DNA of 64,000 nucleotides, taken from the NCBI GenBank assembly GCA_950295325.1, contig OX485808.1, forward strand, positions 14,698,501-14,762,500. The letters run 5' to 3'. A model generated the notes under the pieces. It made no database searches, was not told where the DNA came from, and saw only the letters and a list, made by a program, of their open reading frames with translations. Position numbers and translations under genes: made by a program. Positions 60,101 through 64,000 of the stretch are shown in pieces (within the stretch, counting starts at the first letter, position 1; each line of letters starts with the position of its first letter). The stretch is from Polytrichum commune. Its lineage: Eukaryota > Streptophyta > Polytrichopsida > Polytrichales > Polytrichaceae.

Positions 60101-62100
60101 TAATTAATCATCATTAAAACATGGTAAACAAGTAATGCTAAATTCACTAAAAGTTTCAGCCCTCGCTAATGTTGAGGGTTGGCAAAATGGTGCGTGTTTC
60201 CTGAACAAACACCATGCTTACTAAATGGGATATTTAGTGCAGCTATGGCTGGCCCCAAGTTGGCCTCTGAGAGAGAGAGAGAGATTACACAGGTACCTAG
60301 CTAGCTAACCAACTTATAATAACTTCTTGTTAGAAACCCTGGCCCTCCTCTTGCATAAAAGGCACTGCAACTGCAAAGTGACCATGCAGGCTGCCCCCCT
60401 TGGGCTCAGGAGCTTTTTCTACTCCCACCCTACTACAATCTAGGAGGTAGCTAGATATCTACATAGCAGTCAGCCCCCGTGACAGGACTGTGAGGAGTCC
60501 TCCGCCTCCTGTATTCTGGGACGTCCACTACATACTAGCATAGAGCATCATAATAACTGCCTCCTAGTGTTGTAGTGTAGTGTAGTGTGTAGTCGCCTCC
60601 CTCCCCCTCCATGTTTAGCCCACCCTCGTGCTCCCTAGCTATGTATGTAGCTACCCCCTTTGCTCTTCCTCCCCTCCCACCTAGCTCATGATTCCTTCAC
60701 CTCAGAACATTCTTTATTCTCTTTGTGTTCTCTCTTTTTGGGTCCAAATTCACGTGATTCAATTGCACCACGGTAACTTGAAACAAATCACACCGGGAGA
60801 AAGACTTACGGGGGTATCAAGTGCCAATACTTATCGTGGGTCTAATCTTCTAAGTGACTACTAAATTATTTTTGGTCTTTGACACAACACATGCCTTATC
60901 GAAACCTTTTCCAAACATCATCACAAGCAACGTCCGGTGCTTTCTCAAGAGCCTCAAGGGTTTTTATGCCACTCAGTCCTAGCATGTGTTGGGGTAACAT
61001 TTTCGGGTTGCTAGTAAAGCCACCCAACTACCCACCAAAGTCCCTTAGTTGTTGCCACATGTTGGGTAATGCAATGAAGTCTCATGGGCTTCGCACTATG
61101 GGTTGAGCATGGCTTGAAAGCCACCACACAAGCACCGTTGCGGCTGGCTTGCATGGCCCACACATACCAACTTACAAATTATCACTACTTTTCCCAACCA
61201 TGTGTCCATGATTAAACCCGATCCACATTAGATCCAATGGTCTCTACCAATTGGCACGTGGGCCCGCGACTTTGCAGTGAGCACCTGCTGGTTGTTTTCA
61301 TCCAACAAGGTCAAGGATTTCCAGGCTGAATATGATGGGCGAAGCATCGGCAAGGTTTAGTTCATGGATCCAATTCCCACATATTCTTGGCCCCACCCAA
61401 CCTCCTTAGTCAACTGAATTATGTTATGAATTGATTTGTTTGTTTGTCCCATATTTGGTTTCAAGTCATTGTGTGTAATCATGTTTCGTAGCACCTACAT
61501 TATCAAGGGGGAGGGAGAAAATGTTGATTGTTGTGTAGAGCTTGGGGATTGTTATTTTAAGTTGAATTGGCAGCTACATTGGAGTCTAAAGGTTAAGCTT
61601 GGATGAATTTGTAACAAGCTCATTGGGGTGTGGTTCAGATAGACCCTCACAATTGTGTTAAATATTGGACCTACAAACATTCATATATTTTGTGCACATC
61701 ATCCAACCTTATTATCACACGTGTTTTGTTGGTGTCCATTCTTGATACCATGCCTTATCAATTAACCCTCGTATTGCTCAAAAGAGATTGTTTTCAATCA
61801 TTCTTAATGTTGAAGCCATGAACGTAATATTATTTAGAAGGCACGAGCATTTAGGGGTTAACCCCTAATGTCCCAAGAGACCACAATGTGGCTCGAGTTC
61901 GGGGCAATAACCCCTGAGCACCAGTTGGAGGTTCTCTTTGAGTAGTATAATTTCGGGGGAGTGTGCAAGATTTACTTCATAATGATATTTTGAAAAGTGC
62001 ATTTGGGTTTCCCATATTATTTATGGTTCTTCATTGAGCTCATGGCCAACCTCCCAATCAGTGAACGGATTTCCCAACATAATCACTATATTCATGCAAT
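60101..62100. other. Intergenic, no gene recognised
   Basis: The block 60260-60720 is less AT-rich, with CT-rich tracts and a TAGTG tandem run at about 60570-60590. Frames at 60879-61106 and around 61260-61360 are short and unassigned. Confidence 0.35.
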
Positions 62101-62104
62101 TAAT

Positions 62105-62690
62105 TGACTTGCAATCCTTGAATGGCGTTTATCTCCAAAGAAGAGTTGTTGGGAATATTTTTCTCTAATCACATAAAATTTTGAATAATTGAATTTAAAT
62201 CAATCACAAGGAATGCTAATTATATTTGTTTTGTTTCAAACTTGGTATGTATATCACTACCTTGATATGTATGTAGAGTAGAAAGTTAGAAACAAGACAT
62301 CAACTTTTATGACTTGAATGACAAGTTTTCAATTTCATTAACAAATGTTGTTGACACTCTACACATAGGATCAAATTCTTTCATGCATTTTTCAGATGAA
62401 GTCGTAAGTCCTCATAAGATGAACATATCTACAAAACATCCAAGCAAATTATTGTCATATTCATTTTATGAAGTTTTTCTTAAATGTGTACTTTTAAAAA
62501 TGCTTAAACAAACCTCATAACCTTGTATGGAAGGTCCAACCATGCTGATGTGTTCTTTAATTTTGTGTCAACAATCTTGCTTCATGAATGTTTCATAAAG
62601 CAAACTTGCAAACCTCACTTTACAATTGGTCTTGAAGATACATGAAACCCTAGGGATAATTAGGGTTAAGAAGGAGCGACCACATAAGGC
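62105..62690 (+). repeat. Dispersed ~500-bp repeat, copy 2
   Basis: Counterpart of 4680-5130 with ~170 bp of extra sequence in the middle (about 62300-62500). Confidence 0.55.
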
Positions 62691-62977
62691 GCGCGCACCT
62701 TTTACTCAATGATGAATCAAACTACTTAGTTTGCGTAGTTGTTGCATAATCAATTCAGTAAAATAAAAATAACATTGGTGTAATGTCAATGCTAACGTGA
62801 ATGGGAGCCCATTTATCCTTGTCTTGAGTTGCAATATCATAGAAATTGTAATATGTAATTGCAATGCAAGTGCGTCTAATCTCTTCGAGAGATGAGAGGC
62901 ACTTGAGTTAAAAGTTAACCATTGAGCAAGAATTGGTCATACGTGCGGCCTTGAGCTTGCCAAGCCCTAGTACACTA

Positions 62978-63218
62978 TGGAGAGAGGGAGTTATTGCATA
63001 CAAGTATATCTCTCATCTACCCAATATTACAACTTGATCCCCTATAGATTTTGGCTGATTTATCTCTAATAACTTGGATTAGGTTAATTTGGGGCTTTTG
63101 AAGCTAATTTCATAGTCAAGTAAACTAAAAATTATTTTTTGGGGGATGCATGCTATTTCAAGGCTTCCGTGATGAATGAATGAGAGGTACGTTCGCATGC
63201 AATAATTCCCTCTCTCCC
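62978..63218 (+). mobile_element. GGGAGAGAGGGAATTATTGC-family MITE, full copy with 7-bp duplication
   Basis: A 241-bp element. Ends TGGAGAGAGGGAGTTATTGC and AATTCCCTCTCTCCC pair over ~40 bp (through CTCTCAT). It is flanked on both sides by TACACTA (62971-62977 and 63219-63225). Fragments occur at 24453, 56785 and 59548. Confidence 0.75.
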
Positions 63219-63286
63219 TACACTACCTACCTACCTAAAGCAACTTATGCAATGACTAAAATAAATAAGTGGATTACATCGCTTAG

Positions 63287-63803
63287 GGTATTTAGTGTCA
63301 CATGCGTAACATTGCCACTTACCCTATTTTGATGTGTATGTTGGGTTACACTAATGATCAACAACTTCATCATTAGTGCCACCTCACGACACTTGACGTT
63401 CAAGTGCGCTTACTAATATCTTGGGATGCATATATTCAATAGTGTTATGAAGTGTATGCCTTTGTTATACTCCGGTCTACAAGTTGACTAAAAGCTCACA
63501 AATGATACTTGGCATTAATACGCTCATGAATATCTTCCTCTTGCATAGTAAAATGTAAACACATGACACTTGCCATTTAGGCAATATGCTCAATATTATC
63601 TTCCCTTTGCATACTAGAACACATAATTATCATCTCAAGTATCCCAGTGTCCTACACTAAATATCACAATGTAAATAATCACTTTGAAATATTACTCTTG
63701 TTTACAAATAGTATGATATTGACAATAAGCCGTCTTCACACTTTGAGACCTTTGGGCATCTAGTTCAAGCCCTTCACAAATAGTGCACTTGACACTAAAT
63801 ACC
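63287..63803. mobile_element. GGTATTTAGTGTCA TIR element (517 bp)
   Basis: The left end GGTATTTAGTGTCA and the right end TGACACTAAATACC are perfect inverted copies. Part of the left half recurs at 19255-19380. No coding frame. Confidence 0.5.
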
Positions 63804-64000
63804 ATAAATGGTTTAGTTGAAGTTACTTCATGCAGGGTTGGAATTGACTGATATTAGAACCGTCTTTGTGGTAACAAATGACATATGGAACCACTTGTGA
63901 GACAAAATTGGACCCTAAAAAAGATATTCATGAGGAGATATTCATTTTTATTGATTAGAGATCACAAATGTGCAAGAAAATCCACGTGCAACATAATGCA

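Noticed and set aside
60260-60720. Less AT-rich block considered as a gene leader or microRNA gene
   Set aside because: No convincing hairpin, splice signals or following coding exon; no known microRNA word was found.

Overview
The window looks like nuclear DNA of a land plant. It is AT-rich and gene-poor, with spliced genes and canonical GT-AG introns. It carries two plant-type genes (a SCAI homologue and a class II LOB-domain gene) and many small terminal-inverted-repeat (TIR) elements. The lineage cannot be fixed from the sequence alone. A non-flowering plant (fern, lycophyte, gymnosperm or bryophyte) is a guess from how the LBD and transposase-like proteins read. No bacterial, organellar or viral gene set was seen.

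Layout. 980-8998 (+): the last seven coding exons of a SCAI-like gene; its earlier exons lie before the window. Its introns hold diverged repeats and at least three inverted-repeat elements. 9640-14180: intergenic, built largely from small TIR elements, including two that abut at one TAA. 14180-18724 (+): a probable GC-rich 5' untranslated exon, a ~3.1 kb intron carrying a 320-bp direct duplication, and a 393-codon reading frame. That frame matches the N-terminal half of MULE-type transposases but stops matching just before the catalytic domain. 20642-21010 (-): a decayed exon resembling plant plastid lipase (PLIP). 21.0-42.9 kb: no confident gene, one orphan 187-codon frame at 27078-27641, and many TIR elements, hairpins and tracts of C or G. 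42.9-47.0 kb (-): a class II LBD (LBD37-42 type) transcription factor gene with two coding exons and a long, microsatellite-rich 5' leader. 47.3-64 kb: more TIR elements, a tRNA-related SINE and a small minisatellite; no confident gene.

The genes do not form a pathway. The most notable features are (1) a set of non-autonomous element families that share GGGCC-type termini and mostly TTA/TAA target duplications, as in PIF/Harbinger elements, (2) a second set sharing a terminal ATTTAGTGTCA-like motif, (3) the transposase-N-terminus gene, and (4) several strong fold-back hairpins. No prokaryote-style defence system or CRISPR array is present.
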